This document shows positions 18,307 through 27,557 of a DNA stretch of 64,000 nucleotides, one piece after another. Under the pieces are notes generated by a model. It ran no database searches. It was not told where the DNA came from and saw only the letters and a program-made list of their open reading frames with translations. Where the stretch lies: positions 2,108,001-2,172,000 of the forward strand of contig NZ_CP021023.1 of the NCBI RefSeq assembly GCF_002117005.1, written 5' to 3'. The position numbers were made by a program, and so were the translations under genes. Numbering within the stretch: the stretch's first letter is position 1; every line of letters begins with the position of its first letter. The DNA is from Sedimentisphaera salicampi. GTDB taxonomy: Bacteria; Planctomycetota; Phycisphaerae; Sedimentisphaerales; Sedimentisphaeraceae.

Positions 18307-19473
18307 TCAGTCCGGCAGCTCTGTGCCTTCATTCATAATTGACAGATATTCTGCATAGGAGTATAAACGGTTTCGCTTTCTGCCGGTAAGTTCTTTAACA
18401 ATTCCGAGCTTTTCAAGCTCACGAAGACAAGAGTTCACAGTAGATTGTGCGAGATTAGTTTTCTCCTGAAGCCAATTTGGCGAGGCAATCGGGCGTTCCA
18501 GCATAGCCTTTTGAATTAGGTGAGCGGAGCCGGATATACGTTTGAGCCCGTTAATTTGCTGCGCATCTGCTTCTGAAAGCTGCTTCAGCTTTTGGGCGGT
18601 TCCCACCGCTTGATTCGCAGTATAGATCACCGCATCGGCAAAGAAGCCCAGCCAAGCCTCCCAGTTGCCGGTAAGCCGAACTGTATTGAGCAAATCATAA
18701 TACCGCTGCCTGTGAGTCTTGAAATATAAGCTCAGATACAACATTGGCTTTCTGAGCACTTTTTCCGAACATAGCAGAAGAGTAATTAGAAGACGCCCAA
18801 GACGCCCATTACCGTCGAGGAAAGGGTGTATAGTTTCAAACTGTACGTGTGCAAGCGCCGCTTTAATCAGAACCGGAGTCTTCTCCGGTTTATTTTGAAT
18901 AAACAATTCCAGCTTGCCCATGCAGTCTTGAATACACTCGGGAGGAGGCGGTATGAAAGCCGCATTTCCCGGGCGGCTCCCGCCAATCCAGTTTTGGCTT
19001 TTGCGGAACTCTCCAGGTGTTTGTTCCCTGCCCCTCCCTTCTGAAAGCAGGATGCTGTGAATCTCTTTCAGCAGCCTGTTGCAAAGGGGAATGCCTTCTT
19101 CTAATCTTTTCATACCGTAATTCAGCGCAGCTGCATAGTTGCTCACCTCCTGAACATCATCCAGCGGCACTCCGGGCTGTTTTTCAAATTCAAACAGCAG
19201 AAGATCAGAAAGTGAAGACTGGGTTCCCTCAATCATGGAGGAGAGAACCGCTTCTTTACGAACATACATATAAATAAAGAGCGACGTATCCGGAAGCAGC
19301 ATTGAAACAGTGTCAAGACGCCCAATCGCCAGCATAGCATTATCAAACTTCTCCCTGAGCCCGGAAGAATACTCAATCGGAGGCACTGGCGGAAGCGGCG
19401 CAGGGATAAATGCTTGAGCCTTTTCTCCAACTGTTGATATGTTTATGCAGCGGCCTTGCAGCTTCCTTTTCAT
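18307..19473 (-). CDS. Fic family protein (Fic/DOC with C-terminal winged helix)
   Basis: Predicted AMP-transferase or related nucleotidyl-transferring enzyme of 388 residues. The Fic motif HPFLDGNGRLGR begins at residue 216, with the catalytic His and all the phosphate-binding residues intact. An N-terminal inhibitory helix motif SSMIEG at residues 78-83 matches class II self-inhibited Fic proteins. The C-terminal third looks like a winged helix (TNLAQSTVNSCLRELEKLGI), common in this subgroup, so the protein may bind its own promoter. The promoter at 19531-19559 has an inverted repeat at its start site. The gene is single; its target protein is unknown. Confidence 0.9.
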   Translation of the reverse strand: MKRKLQGRCINISTVGEKAQAFIPAPLPPVPPIEYSSGLREKFDNAMLAIGRLDTVSMLLPDTSLFIYMYVRKEAVLSSMIEGTQSSLSDLLLFEFEKQPGVPLDDVQEVSNYAAALNYGMKRLEEGIPLCNRLLKEIHSILLSEGRGREQTPGEFRKSQNWIGGSRPGNAAFIPPPPECIQDCMGKLELFIQNKPEKTPVLIKAALAHVQFETIHPFLDGNGRLGRLLITLLLCSEKVLRKPMLYLSLYFKTHRQRYYDLLNTVRLTGNWEAWLGFFADAVIYTANQAVGTAQKLKQLSEADAQQINGLKRISGSAHLIQKAMLERPIASPNWLQEKTNLAQSTVNSCLRELEKLGIVKELTGRKRNRLYSYAEYLSIMNEGTELPD

Positions 19474-19508
19474 AATCTTATTTCATTTTTTAAATTAACA
19501 AATTTTTT

Positions 19509-19559
19509 ATTTTGACTTACGCCTTAATTCAAAATAGCAAATTTATTTCAGTTTGTCAA
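19509..19559 (-). promoter_or_regulatory. Fic gene promoter with inverted repeat at the start site
   Basis: On the minus strand TTGACA (19559-19554) and TATTTT (19536-19531) are 17 bases apart. ATTTTGA (19509-19515) and TCAAAAT (19529-19535) form a 7-bp inverted repeat spanning the -10 box and the expected start site, a plausible operator. Confidence 0.55.
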
Positions 19560-19706
19560 GAACCACTTTTATTTGATTGTGAAAACAACTCTCTTTCGCT
19601 TATTTGAGGATGCGCTTCTCTATGGCAAGGCTGGCAGGCAGATTTTCCAAATCCTAATTCACGTTTGTTTCTAAGAACCTGCCATACATTCGCAAGAACG
19701 GCTTGT

Positions 19707-21614
19707 CTAATCGCTGATAATAGGCTTCAGGCTGAGTTTGCTCAATATCTGAATGCACCTTCTTTTTCTGTGGTGTTCCTGCTGGAGTTCTTTCAGATAT
19801 TTCTCCCACTCATTTTCCCTGCCGTTTTGTTTCATAATTTTACGTGCCTTTCGCAGGTATTCGGCGGCTTCGTAGTATGATTTAACTTTAGTTTGATTTA
19901 TATAATCCTCCGCAATCTTCTGCCATATTTCAACTGCTCGCTGCGGAGCGCAATCTTTTGCTGCCTCAGCCACATCATCTGCAAAATGAACCGGTTCTCT
20001 AAAACTCAACTCATTTTGCTTGTCAAACCAGTAAAGAGCTCTCTCTGGGTCTTTTTCGTATATCGCAATATAGACTAATGAACGGATATTAGGGAAAAAT
20101 CTGTAAGTGTTCGTTTCAGCATCAATATTTTCAGGTTTCGCCAGAGGCCAAGACAAGTTTTCCCAAGGCAGATTACCTTTTTCAAGATATTCAAGCAGCA
20201 GCTCCCGAACTTCCGTCCAAGTTTTATTCTTTTTGTTTATCTTTTCGCATGCAGCATAATTGTCTTTGCCAGGTGAGATTATAAAATCCTCAACATCCAT
20301 AATTGCGGCAGATGCCCAGTCCTTTTCGAGCTTGTAGATTTGTTTCAGCTGCTCCCGCAATCTGCCGACAATTCCACTGTATATCTCCTGATTCTGTTTG
20401 ATCCCTTCGCTGATCCATTTTTTTGCTTCATCGTATTTCTTTTGCTCTCTCAGCACTTCTACAAGCCTCGGGTACTTGTTGTTTGTTCGGGCTTCAGCCC
20501 TGCAGATATACAATATTTCATTGTTCCTTCCGGCCTTTTCAAGTGAATAAACCAGCCAGTCAACAAATGTATCTCGGAAATGGTCTTTGCCGTGATTGGG
20601 AGAAACCTTCGAAAAACCTATAACTTTCAAATGAACCAGCAATCTATCTGCAAATCTGCTCCACTGAGATTCAGGACGATTTTTAATGAGAAAAATTCTA
20701 AAATCATCAAAGAATTTATAGCTGTCTTCCAGAACGACATTAAGGGCGTGTTCCATTTTTTCTTCTTCTGTAGCTGAAGACTTCTGAAGTGCGCAAAACA
20801 GGACAGGGGATATTTTTTCAAAATCCAATTCAATGAATTCCTCGCTGTACAAGGTATCCATTTGGTAAATCCCGGCAGATACGATCTGAGCTGCCAATTC
20901 CAATACCTCATCAGCATAGCCTGCCCGAATTAGCCTCTTGAGGTTGCTGTTTATCTCTTGATAGTCGAGAATGTTTTCGTCCGGCTCGCCGTAATAATCA
21001 AACTGCACCTCATCGTAGGCGGTTTCTAAATACTCTTTCAGCCAATATATAAGCTTTTCTGCTTTCTCCTTGGTAAGTTTGTTTCGCTTAATCAGCTCTT
21101 TAGTGATCCCCGGGAATACATCAATCAGTTCATAAATAAGCTCCTTGAGCTCGCCTTTACTCTTCCCATCCAGCAATTCGGATAGTTGTTCAGCCTCATT
21201 TTCCTTCTCGGTATGCCCATAAATAGAGCTGTTAATTTGTGCAATGCTTAAAGTATGCTCGGAATTCTGCTGTTTGATTAAAAGCAAACGGGGGTCATAC
21301 TCTTTTGCCTCAGGGACTTCAATTCCCTTTTCGTGCATTTCAATATATTTAAGCACTGCGGCCACCCCATGCTTGCAGTTTACAGCGTAAGGGCAGGAGC
21401 ATTCCGATTCGAGGTCCCCGTCTTTGTCTATTTTCACGTGAACTGAATAAACAAACGTGCCCCTTACCGTGGCAATCAGACCGCTTTGAAAAGCAGCAAG
21501 CTCGGAAACTTTTGATTTATAGCCTTCCCCCCTTGAAACAATTTTAGTGCCGGCCCATGCAATTAAATCGTTCCAAGTAAGCTCTAAGAATCTGTCCAGT
21601 TTTTTGTCATCCAT
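19707..21614 (-). CDS. SWIM zinc-finger protein
   Basis: A 635-residue cytoplasmic protein with a SWIM zinc finger at residues 72-82 (C-S-C...C-K-H), within the usual context ECSCPYAVNCKHGVAAVLKY. SWIM domains bind DNA or proteins. The rest is a long helical region with TPR-like helix pairs and no catalytic motif I recognise. Related bacterial SWIM proteins are of unknown role, though some sit next to SNF2 helicases; none is seen here. The start ATG at 21614 has GAGAAG about 7 bases upstream. It appears to be a single gene between Fic and the divergently placed phosphatase gene. Confidence 0.8.
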   Translation of the reverse strand: MDDKKLDRFLELTWNDLIAWAGTKIVSRGEGYKSKVSELAAFQSGLIATVRGTFVYSVHVKIDKDGDLESECSCPYAVNCKHGVAAVLKYIEMHEKGIEVPEAKEYDPRLLLIKQQNSEHTLSIAQINSSIYGHTEKENEAEQLSELLDGKSKGELKELIYELIDVFPGITKELIKRNKLTKEKAEKLIYWLKEYLETAYDEVQFDYYGEPDENILDYQEINSNLKRLIRAGYADEVLELAAQIVSAGIYQMDTLYSEEFIELDFEKISPVLFCALQKSSATEEEKMEHALNVVLEDSYKFFDDFRIFLIKNRPESQWSRFADRLLVHLKVIGFSKVSPNHGKDHFRDTFVDWLVYSLEKAGRNNEILYICRAEARTNNKYPRLVEVLREQKKYDEAKKWISEGIKQNQEIYSGIVGRLREQLKQIYKLEKDWASAAIMDVEDFIISPGKDNYAACEKINKKNKTWTEVRELLLEYLEKGNLPWENLSWPLAKPENIDAETNTYRFFPNIRSLVYIAIYEKDPERALYWFDKQNELSFREPVHFADDVAEAAKDCAPQRAVEIWQKIAEDYINQTKVKSYYEAAEYLRKARKIMKQNGRENEWEKYLKELQQEHHRKRRCIQILSKLSLKPIISD

Positions 21615-21836
21615 ATGATACTTCTCAGCTCTTTTTACTATTTGCTGTTTCCCGCGGCAAAGATAGTAAGCTTTAGATTCAATTTTGACAATGAGATTTT
21701 TTTAATATGATAGTAATTAAATCTTGCAAAATGATTTTGGCAAGGACTTATCAGGTGGAATATTTTCAGCGGAAATTATGAGCAGAGTTATTCCGCTGTT
21801 TTATGTGCAGAACGTAAATGCTGTGGAAGGATAGAT

Positions 21837-23366
21837 ATGAAAATTCAAAGACGAAAATTTTTAAAGCAAACCGCCAGCTTAGGTATCCTCTCAACAATAA
21901 GCCTGCTCTCAAAAGCAGCCTATGCAGACTACTTTAATCAAATCGGCTTGGGCGGAAGGGATCTCAATACAGTTTTGAGAATTTTGAACTATGGTTTTGG
22001 AGGCCATTTAGAAGATAATGAGCTGAATCACATACCTCCTGAGCTTAGAAAATTGTATTCGAAAATGTACAACCTGCTTGCGGAAAAAAGAAGCAGCAGT
22101 TATGCAGATTTGTTTTCGGATGCTGAAGTAAGAGCTCTTTGCAGAATTCAGGGCATAAATCACATCGGCGGCCCGATGCTGGGAGATGTAACACCAACAG
22201 GAGTTAAGGTATGGCTGCGCACGCTGCGGCCGGCAGAGGTAAAAATTCGAGTTGAAACGCCTCAGGGTAAAATTGATTTCGGGCCGGTAAATTCAACTGC
22301 TGAATCAGAGCATGCAGCGATTGTGCCGCTGAAAGGTCTCAAGCCCAATACACATTATCCATACAGTGTAATGATTGATGGGAAGAAGGTTTCACTGCCC
22401 TTTGAAACATCTTTCAAAACAGTAAACAACAAAGAAGCAGATTCTAAACGCATTGCATTCGGCACCTGTCCGCACAGGTCGGGATTAGGCAATTCAGACC
22501 TGTTTAAGCTGATAAGCAGCCGCAAACCCTCTGCCATGCTGCTCGGCGGTGATATCGCCGCTCAAGACCGGCGGAATAACGGAGCAATGCATCGAGCGGA
22601 TTATATTCTGCGTGATTTGCAGCCGCCATGGCAGCGTTTTTCTGCCAACATCCCCGTATATGCGACATGGGACGACCACGATTATTTTGATAATGATCTG
22701 GCCGGAATTCCAAAGGGTTTTACAGATAAAGACCGTCGAAACGTTTGTTCAATATTTAGAAATGCATGGAACAACCCCGATTACGGGGCTTCGAGCGGCG
22801 TATTTTTCCGAACACGGATAGAGCCCTGTGATGTAATAATGCTTGATCACAGATACTTCCGCAATCAGGATGATTCAAACAGGTTTCTCGGAGATGACCA
22901 GATGCAATGGCTTAAAAAACAGCTGATAGATTGCAAGGGGCCGTTTGTTATCCTCTCGTGCGGTACGATGTGGAGTGATTATGTTTCCAACGGAAAAGAC
23001 TCATGGGGAACGACAGCTCCTTCCGAAAGAGAAAAGCTCTTCAGTTTCATTGAAGAGAACAAAATCCCCGGCGTAATACTTATCTCAGGCGATCGGCATG
23101 GAGCTCGCGGATTCCGTATTCCGAGACCTTCCGGTTACAGCTTCTATGAATTTGAAGTTGCAGCTCTTGGCGGGAGAAGCGGCCCGCCAGCAAAATCTGA
23201 AAAATGGGATACACAGCTTTTCGGTTATGCCAAGAAATATATGTTTGGAGAGTTCGATTTCAATACAAAAAAGGCTGATCCGGAGGTTACATTCAGACTT
23301 TTCCAAGACAACGGAAAGCAATTATATGCCAAAACGCTGAAGCAAAGCCAGCTCACCCCTCAATGA
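21837..23366 (+). CDS. PhoD-like alkaline phosphatase, Tat-exported
   Basis: Metallophosphoesterase of the PhoD family, 509 residues, likely releasing phosphate from phosphodiesters or monoesters outside the cytoplasm. A twin-arginine signal begins RRKFLKQTASLG. After an N-terminal extension a fibronectin-like PhoD_N region (TPTGVKVWLRTLRPAEVKI) precedes the catalytic domain with AFGTCPHRS, LLGGDIAAQD, ATWDDHDYFDNDLAG, MLDHRYFRN and LISGDRHGARGF, which hold the metal ligands. A cysteine in the FGTC segment is as in PhoD. It is monocistronic. No Pho box was identified. Confidence 0.88.
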   Translation: MKIQRRKFLKQTASLGILSTISLLSKAAYADYFNQIGLGGRDLNTVLRILNYGFGGHLEDNELNHIPPELRKLYSKMYNLLAEKRSSSYADLFSDAEVRALCRIQGINHIGGPMLGDVTPTGVKVWLRTLRPAEVKIRVETPQGKIDFGPVNSTAESEHAAIVPLKGLKPNTHYPYSVMIDGKKVSLPFETSFKTVNNKEADSKRIAFGTCPHRSGLGNSDLFKLISSRKPSAMLLGGDIAAQDRRNNGAMHRADYILRDLQPPWQRFSANIPVYATWDDHDYFDNDLAGIPKGFTDKDRRNVCSIFRNAWNNPDYGASSGVFFRTRIEPCDVIMLDHRYFRNQDDSNRFLGDDQMQWLKKQLIDCKGPFVILSCGTMWSDYVSNGKDSWGTTAPSEREKLFSFIEENKIPGVILISGDRHGARGFRIPRPSGYSFYEFEVAALGGRSGPPAKSEKWDTQLFGYAKKYMFGEFDFNTKKADPEVTFRLFQDNGKQLYAKTLKQSQLTPQ

Positions 23367-23626
23367 GATTTTTTGGGGTATGGCCGATTGCTGATAGCGT
23401 TTCGAGAAAACTTCCCGCTTCACTAAGGCTTTTTGCCTGCACCGACCATAGCTTAAATACACAGAGAGACTGCGGGCATTCTCTTCGTTTGCCGGCCTTA
23501 TCATTTTCCTTCTCAGCAGCTCAAAAACTAACCCCTCCTCAGAGGATGGAAATTACAGATACACCAAAAAGGCGATTCCAAAAATCATTGCGCACATTTT
23601 TTGAGAAGTTAAAGATTTGTTTGCGC

Positions 23627-23654
23627 TTGAAAAACAGCTGTTTTCAGCTAAACT
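23627..23654 (+). promoter_or_regulatory. Promoter of hom with palindromic spacer
   Basis: TTGAAA (23627-23632) and TAAACT (23649-23654) are 16 bases apart. The spacer holds the perfect 14-base palindrome AAAACAGCTGTTTT at 23631-23644, an operator candidate. The rest of 23367-23703 shows no gene. Confidence 0.5.
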
Positions 23655-23703
23655 GTGGTGCTGCATATTTTTGTAAATTATAAGTTAGAACAGGAATCTT
23701 CTG

Positions 23704-25026
23704 ATGAGTGAAAAGAAAATCAGAGTAGGAATCGTGGGTTTCGGAACAGTCGGCTGCGGGGTTGCAAAGATCCTCTTCGACCAGAAAGAAACCATCCAGC
23801 AGAAAACAGGAGCAGATCTCGAGCTAGCGAAGATTGTGGATTTAGACATCACAACCCCCCGCTCAGTAGATGTACCTGAAGAGCTGCTTTCTACAGACAT
23901 AAACGATATTGCCGGCGACGATAGCATCGATATCGCAGTGGTGCTTGTAGGCGGGACTACCGCTGCCAAAGACATCCAGATTAAGATGCTCCAAAGCGGG
24001 AAAAACGTTGTTACGGCGAACAAGGCCCTTCTCGCCAAGCACGGAGCGGAGCTTTTCAGCGTTGCCCGTGAGAATAATGTATGCATCGCATTCGAGGCAA
24101 GCTGCGCAGGCGGGATCCCGATAATCAGCGCGATAAGATCGGGGTTGGCAGCAAACGATATAGAAAGAATCTACGGCATTCTCAACGGCACAAGCAACTA
24201 TATCCTCACCTGCATGGAGCAAAACGGCGATGATTTCCCGGCAGTTCTCGAGAGGGCTCAGGAGCTCGGATACGCCGAGGCAGACCCCACGCTGGACATC
24301 AACGGCGGGGACTGCGGACACAAGCTCGCTATACTTGCGAGCCTTTGCTTCGGCTGCGAATTCGAATTTTCAGACGTTACCTACGAAGGTATTGAGAAGA
24401 TCGCCATCACAGATATCGAATGCGGCAGAGAAATGGGCTACAGCCTCAAGCTCCTGGGTGTTGCAGAGAAGCAGCCCTGCGGGGAATACACCCTTCAGGT
24501 GAGTCCGTCATTTGTGCCTTCAGATGAAATAATAGCTCAGGTGCCCGGGCCCTTCAATGCGGTAAGCCTCTTCGGCAGCTGCGTAGGCCATACGATGTAC
24601 TACGGACGCGGGGCGGGCATGATGCCCACAGCAAGCGCTGTTACTGCGGATATTATCGAAATCGTTTCGGGCAATTCGAAGCATCTTTTTGATAACCTCA
24701 AGCTAAAACCCAGAGAAGAAACTAAGCCGCTCGTTGCTGATATCAAAGACCAGCAGAAACGCTTCTATATCAGGATTCAGGCCAAGGATGAGCCGGGCGT
24801 TCTTGCGAAGATGTCATCTGCCCTGGGCGAGAACGGGATAAGCATCAGAGGAGCCCTCCAGCAGGAGGCCCCTGCTCAGAAAAATTATGTTACGGTGGTA
24901 ATCACTACTCATAAGACATCCCGCAATATGATTGATGATGCTCTGAACAAGATAGATGAAATGAATATAATCGCCGGCGAGCCGGTTTGCATACAGATAG
25001 TTGAAATCCCGGGGGATGAGGGGTGA
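23704..25026 (+). CDS. hom: Homoserine dehydrogenase
   Basis: Reduces aspartate semialdehyde to homoserine in the threonine and methionine branch. The N-terminal NAD(P) site is VGIVGFGTVGCGVAKIL, and the catalytic core contains NKALLAKHG, EASCAGGIPI and LNGTSNYIL with the conserved lysine and glutamate region EADPTLDINGGDCGHKLAIL. A C-terminal ACT domain (residues about 355-440, RIQAKDEPGVLAKMSSALG) suggests feedback inhibition by threonine. Length 440 is usual. Its stop codon overlaps the GTG start of the next gene by 4 bases, showing translational coupling in a hom-apgM-lysC operon. Confidence 0.97.
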   Translation: MSEKKIRVGIVGFGTVGCGVAKILFDQKETIQQKTGADLELAKIVDLDITTPRSVDVPEELLSTDINDIAGDDSIDIAVVLVGGTTAAKDIQIKMLQSGKNVVTANKALLAKHGAELFSVARENNVCIAFEASCAGGIPIISAIRSGLAANDIERIYGILNGTSNYILTCMEQNGDDFPAVLERAQELGYAEADPTLDINGGDCGHKLAILASLCFGCEFEFSDVTYEGIEKIAITDIECGREMGYSLKLLGVAEKQPCGEYTLQVSPSFVPSDEIIAQVPGPFNAVSLFGSCVGHTMYYGRGAGMMPTASAVTADIIEIVSGNSKHLFDNLKLKPREETKPLVADIKDQQKRFYIRIQAKDEPGVLAKMSSALGENGISIRGALQQEAPAQKNYVTVVITTHKTSRNMIDDALNKIDEMNIIAGEPVCIQIVEIPGDEG

Positions 25027-26216
25027 ACTGCAAGCACCTTATAGTAATACCGGATGGAGCAGCAGACCGTCCGATAGAACAGTTCGGCGGGAAAACGGTG
25101 CTTCAGGCCGCTGATATACCGAATATAGACAGGCTTTCACAGAGCGGGATTCAGGGGCTTGTTCAGACAGTCCCGCAGGGGATGTCTCCGGGCAGTGATG
25201 TTGCCCAGATGAGCCTGCTTGGCTACAACCCCCACGAATTTTACACCGGAAGAGCCCCGATTGAGGCGGCCGCTATGGGTATTGACCTCTCGCAGGAAGA
25301 CTTCGTGTTCCGCTGTAATCTGGTTACATATTCAGACGGGAATATGGCAGACCACAGCGCAGGGCACATTTCCACAAACGAGGGCAGGCAGATAATCGAA
25401 GAGCTCCAGAAGCAGCTCGGCTCTGAGAAGGTGCGATTCTATCCGGGCGTTAGCTACAGGCATCTGTGCGTAGTGAGCGGAATGGATTTCGATATAAAAG
25501 CCCTTCCGCCGCACGATAATATCGGCAGGCCGGTGAGAAAGATTCTCCCTTCAGGGAAAAACAGCGCATTTCTAAAAGACCTGATGGAGAAGAGCCGGCT
25601 GGTTATAGAGCAGATGGAAATAAACAAGATCCGCACAGACCTCGGTGAGAACCCTGTGAGCTCGATTTGGCTCTGGGGCGAGGGAAAAAGGGCGAGCATG
25701 GAGAGCTTCAAGGCCAAATACGGCCTTAAAGGCGCCTCGATCACGGCTGTTGACCTTGTGAGGGGGCTCTCGAAGCTGATAGGTTTTGAGATTATCGAAG
25801 TGGAAGGGGCCACAGGCCTTCCAGATACCAACTATGAAGGCAAAGCGGAAGCGGCCGCAGAGGCCCTCGATGAGAATGATATTGTGTTTCTGCACCTTGA
25901 AGGCCCTGATGAGGCAGGCCATTCCGGAGACGCAGAGCTTAAAAGAACCGCTCTGGAGAGGATAGACAGCAGAATTATCGCACCGCTTTCAGAGAAGCTT
26001 GAAGGCTATGATGAGTGGAAGATCCTCGTAATGCCTGACCACCCAACGCCTGTGAGCACAAGAGGGCACACCGCAGAGCCCGTGCCATTTATGATAAGCG
26101 GAACTGTTGAACGCCCTGATGTGCAGGGCAGGCCGTTCAGCGAATCGAATGCGGCCCGTTCAGGCCTCCATATAGAAAGGGGCTATGAACTGATGGAATA
26201 TTTTCTAAAAGTGTAA
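25023..26216 (+). CDS. ApgM-type phosphoglycerate mutase family, probable homoserine kinase
   Basis: Member of the alkaline-phosphatase superfamily branch of cofactor-independent phosphoglycerate mutases (ApgM, archaeal type), 397 residues. Seen are the metal-binding start IVIPDGAADRPI, the serine block MSPGSDVAQMSLLGYNP, and late metal ligands in HLEGPDEAGHSGD and MPDHPTPVSTRGH. Family members encoded beside threonine genes have been proposed to act as homoserine kinase. Its position between hom and lysC, with a 4-base overlap with hom, and the absence of any GHMP-type thrB here, favours that role over glycolysis. Start GTG at 25023. Function is inference from context; a phosphoglycerate mutase activity is the alternative. 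Confidence 0.8.
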   Translation: MNCKHLIVIPDGAADRPIEQFGGKTVLQAADIPNIDRLSQSGIQGLVQTVPQGMSPGSDVAQMSLLGYNPHEFYTGRAPIEAAAMGIDLSQEDFVFRCNLVTYSDGNMADHSAGHISTNEGRQIIEELQKQLGSEKVRFYPGVSYRHLCVVSGMDFDIKALPPHDNIGRPVRKILPSGKNSAFLKDLMEKSRLVIEQMEINKIRTDLGENPVSSIWLWGEGKRASMESFKAKYGLKGASITAVDLVRGLSKLIGFEIIEVEGATGLPDTNYEGKAEAAAEALDENDIVFLHLEGPDEAGHSGDAELKRTALERIDSRIIAPLSEKLEGYDEWKILVMPDHPTPVSTRGHTAEPVPFMISGTVERPDVQGRPFSESNAARSGLHIERGYELMEYFLKV

Positions 26217-26244
26217 GTATTTTTTATTAAATTACGGGGAACAA

Positions 26245-27480
26245 ATGTCAATCATTGTTCAGAAATTCGGCGGCACTTCAGTTGCAAATTCTGAAAAGAT
26301 CAGGAACGCAGCGAAGCGGGCTGTCGCCAAGTACAAGCAGGGGCACAAGGTAGTTGTGGTTGCCTCGGCGAGGGGCAAGCAGACCGATGAGCTTGTAGCT
26401 GATGCGCATGAGCTCAATCCAAACCCTCCCAAGCGTGAGATGGATCAGCTCCTGAGTACCGGCGAACAGCAGACAGTATCCCTGATGGCTATGGCGATTC
26501 AGGGTATGGGGTATAAGGCTCTCAGCTTCACCGGCCATCAGATCCAGATGATTACAGACAGCGTACATAGCAAGGCGAGGATCGAAAGCATCGGCTCTGA
26601 GATTATCCATGAAAAGCTCGATGAAGGCTATATTGTAATAGCGGCGGGCTTTCAGGGAATCGATGAGAAAGGAAACGTAACAACGCTGGGAAGAGGCGGG
26701 TCTGATACCAGTGCAGTGGCGATTGCGGCAGCCCTGAAGGCCAAGCAGTGCGAGATCTACACCGACGTTGACGGGATCTACACAACAGACCCCCGCAAAT
26801 ACTCCAAGGCAGTGAAGATTCATCAGATCAGCTACGATGAAATGCTTGAGCTTGCAAGCCTCGGTGCTGGCGTTATGCACGGAAGGGCTATCGAATTCGG
26901 CAAGAAATACGGCGTGGAAATTCAGGTGAGAAGCAGCACTCTGGATATCGAGGGAACTTTAATTACTCAAGAGGTGCCTCAAATGGAAGGTATATTAGTA
27001 TCAGGTGCAACGGTTCAGTCTGACCTTGCAAAAATTACGATAATAGGAATCCCGCACAGCCCGGGAAATGCGGCGAAGGTGTTCTCTGCCCTTGCAGGAA
27101 CGAAAATAAGCGTGAACGATATCATCCAGACAGAGCTTGATGACAACTCTGCAAACCTCTCGTTCACTATCTCAAAAAACGACTTGGCAGACGCCCTGAA
27201 GACAATAAAAGCAATCAAAGCAGAGATCCAGTACAGAGAGCTGTTTATCAGGGAAGATATTGCGGAGGTAAGCGCTGTAGGTATCGGTATGAGAACTCAT
27301 TACGGCGTTGCAGACCGTATGTTTAAGGCCTTGGCCGAGAACAAGATCAACATTGATTCTATCACTACAAGCGAGATCAGAATAAGCTGCATCGTGGATA
27401 AACAGCAGTCCGATAAGGCTCTCGAGGTTATCTGCGATACGTTCCAGCTTGATAAAGAACCCGAAGAAAGAGATATGTAA
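26245..27480 (+). CDS. lysC: Aspartate kinase
   Basis: Phosphorylates aspartate, the entry step to lysine, threonine and methionine. The kinase domain has VQKFGGTSVANSEKI at the start, the TLGRGGSDTSAVA loop, and EIYTDVDGIYTTDPR. Two ACT domains follow (about residues 260-405), the expected site of feedback control. Length 411 fits the lysine-sensitive alpha type. Inside the gene, ATG 26983 (residue 247) is preceded by GAGGTG at 26971-26976 and could start a separate beta subunit of 165 residues, as known for Bacillus and Corynebacterium lysC. It is the last gene before a strong terminator. Confidence 0.97.
   Translation: MSIIVQKFGGTSVANSEKIRNAAKRAVAKYKQGHKVVVVASARGKQTDELVADAHELNPNPPKREMDQLLSTGEQQTVSLMAMAIQGMGYKALSFTGHQIQMITDSVHSKARIESIGSEIIHEKLDEGYIVIAAGFQGIDEKGNVTTLGRGGSDTSAVAIAAALKAKQCEIYTDVDGIYTTDPRKYSKAVKIHQISYDEMLELASLGAGVMHGRAIEFGKKYGVEIQVRSSTLDIEGTLITQEVPQMEGILVSGATVQSDLAKITIIGIPHSPGNAAKVFSALAGTKISVNDIIQTELDDNSANLSFTISKNDLADALKTIKAIKAEIQYRELFIREDIAEVSAVGIGMRTHYGVADRMFKALAENKINIDSITTSEIRISCIVDKQQSDKALEVICDTFQLDKEPEERDM
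26971..26985 (+). promoter_or_regulatory. Possible internal ribosome site in lysC
   Basis: GAGGTG at 26971-26976 is followed after 6 bases by an in-frame ATG (26983). Translation from here would give a regulatory beta subunit containing only the ACT domains. Confidence 0.45.
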
Positions 27481-27487
27481 TCTGAAT

Positions 27488-27531
27488 GCCCGCCTGAAAA
27501 TGAGACTAAGGCGGGCTTTCTTTTTTTTTTA
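27488..27531 (+). terminator. Intrinsic terminator after lysC
   Basis: GCCCGCCT (27488-27495) pairs perfectly with AGGCGGGC (27509-27516), followed by a run of T bases interrupted once by C. Confidence 0.9.
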
Positions 27532-27557
27532 TTTAACACTAATTTGAATAGATAATA

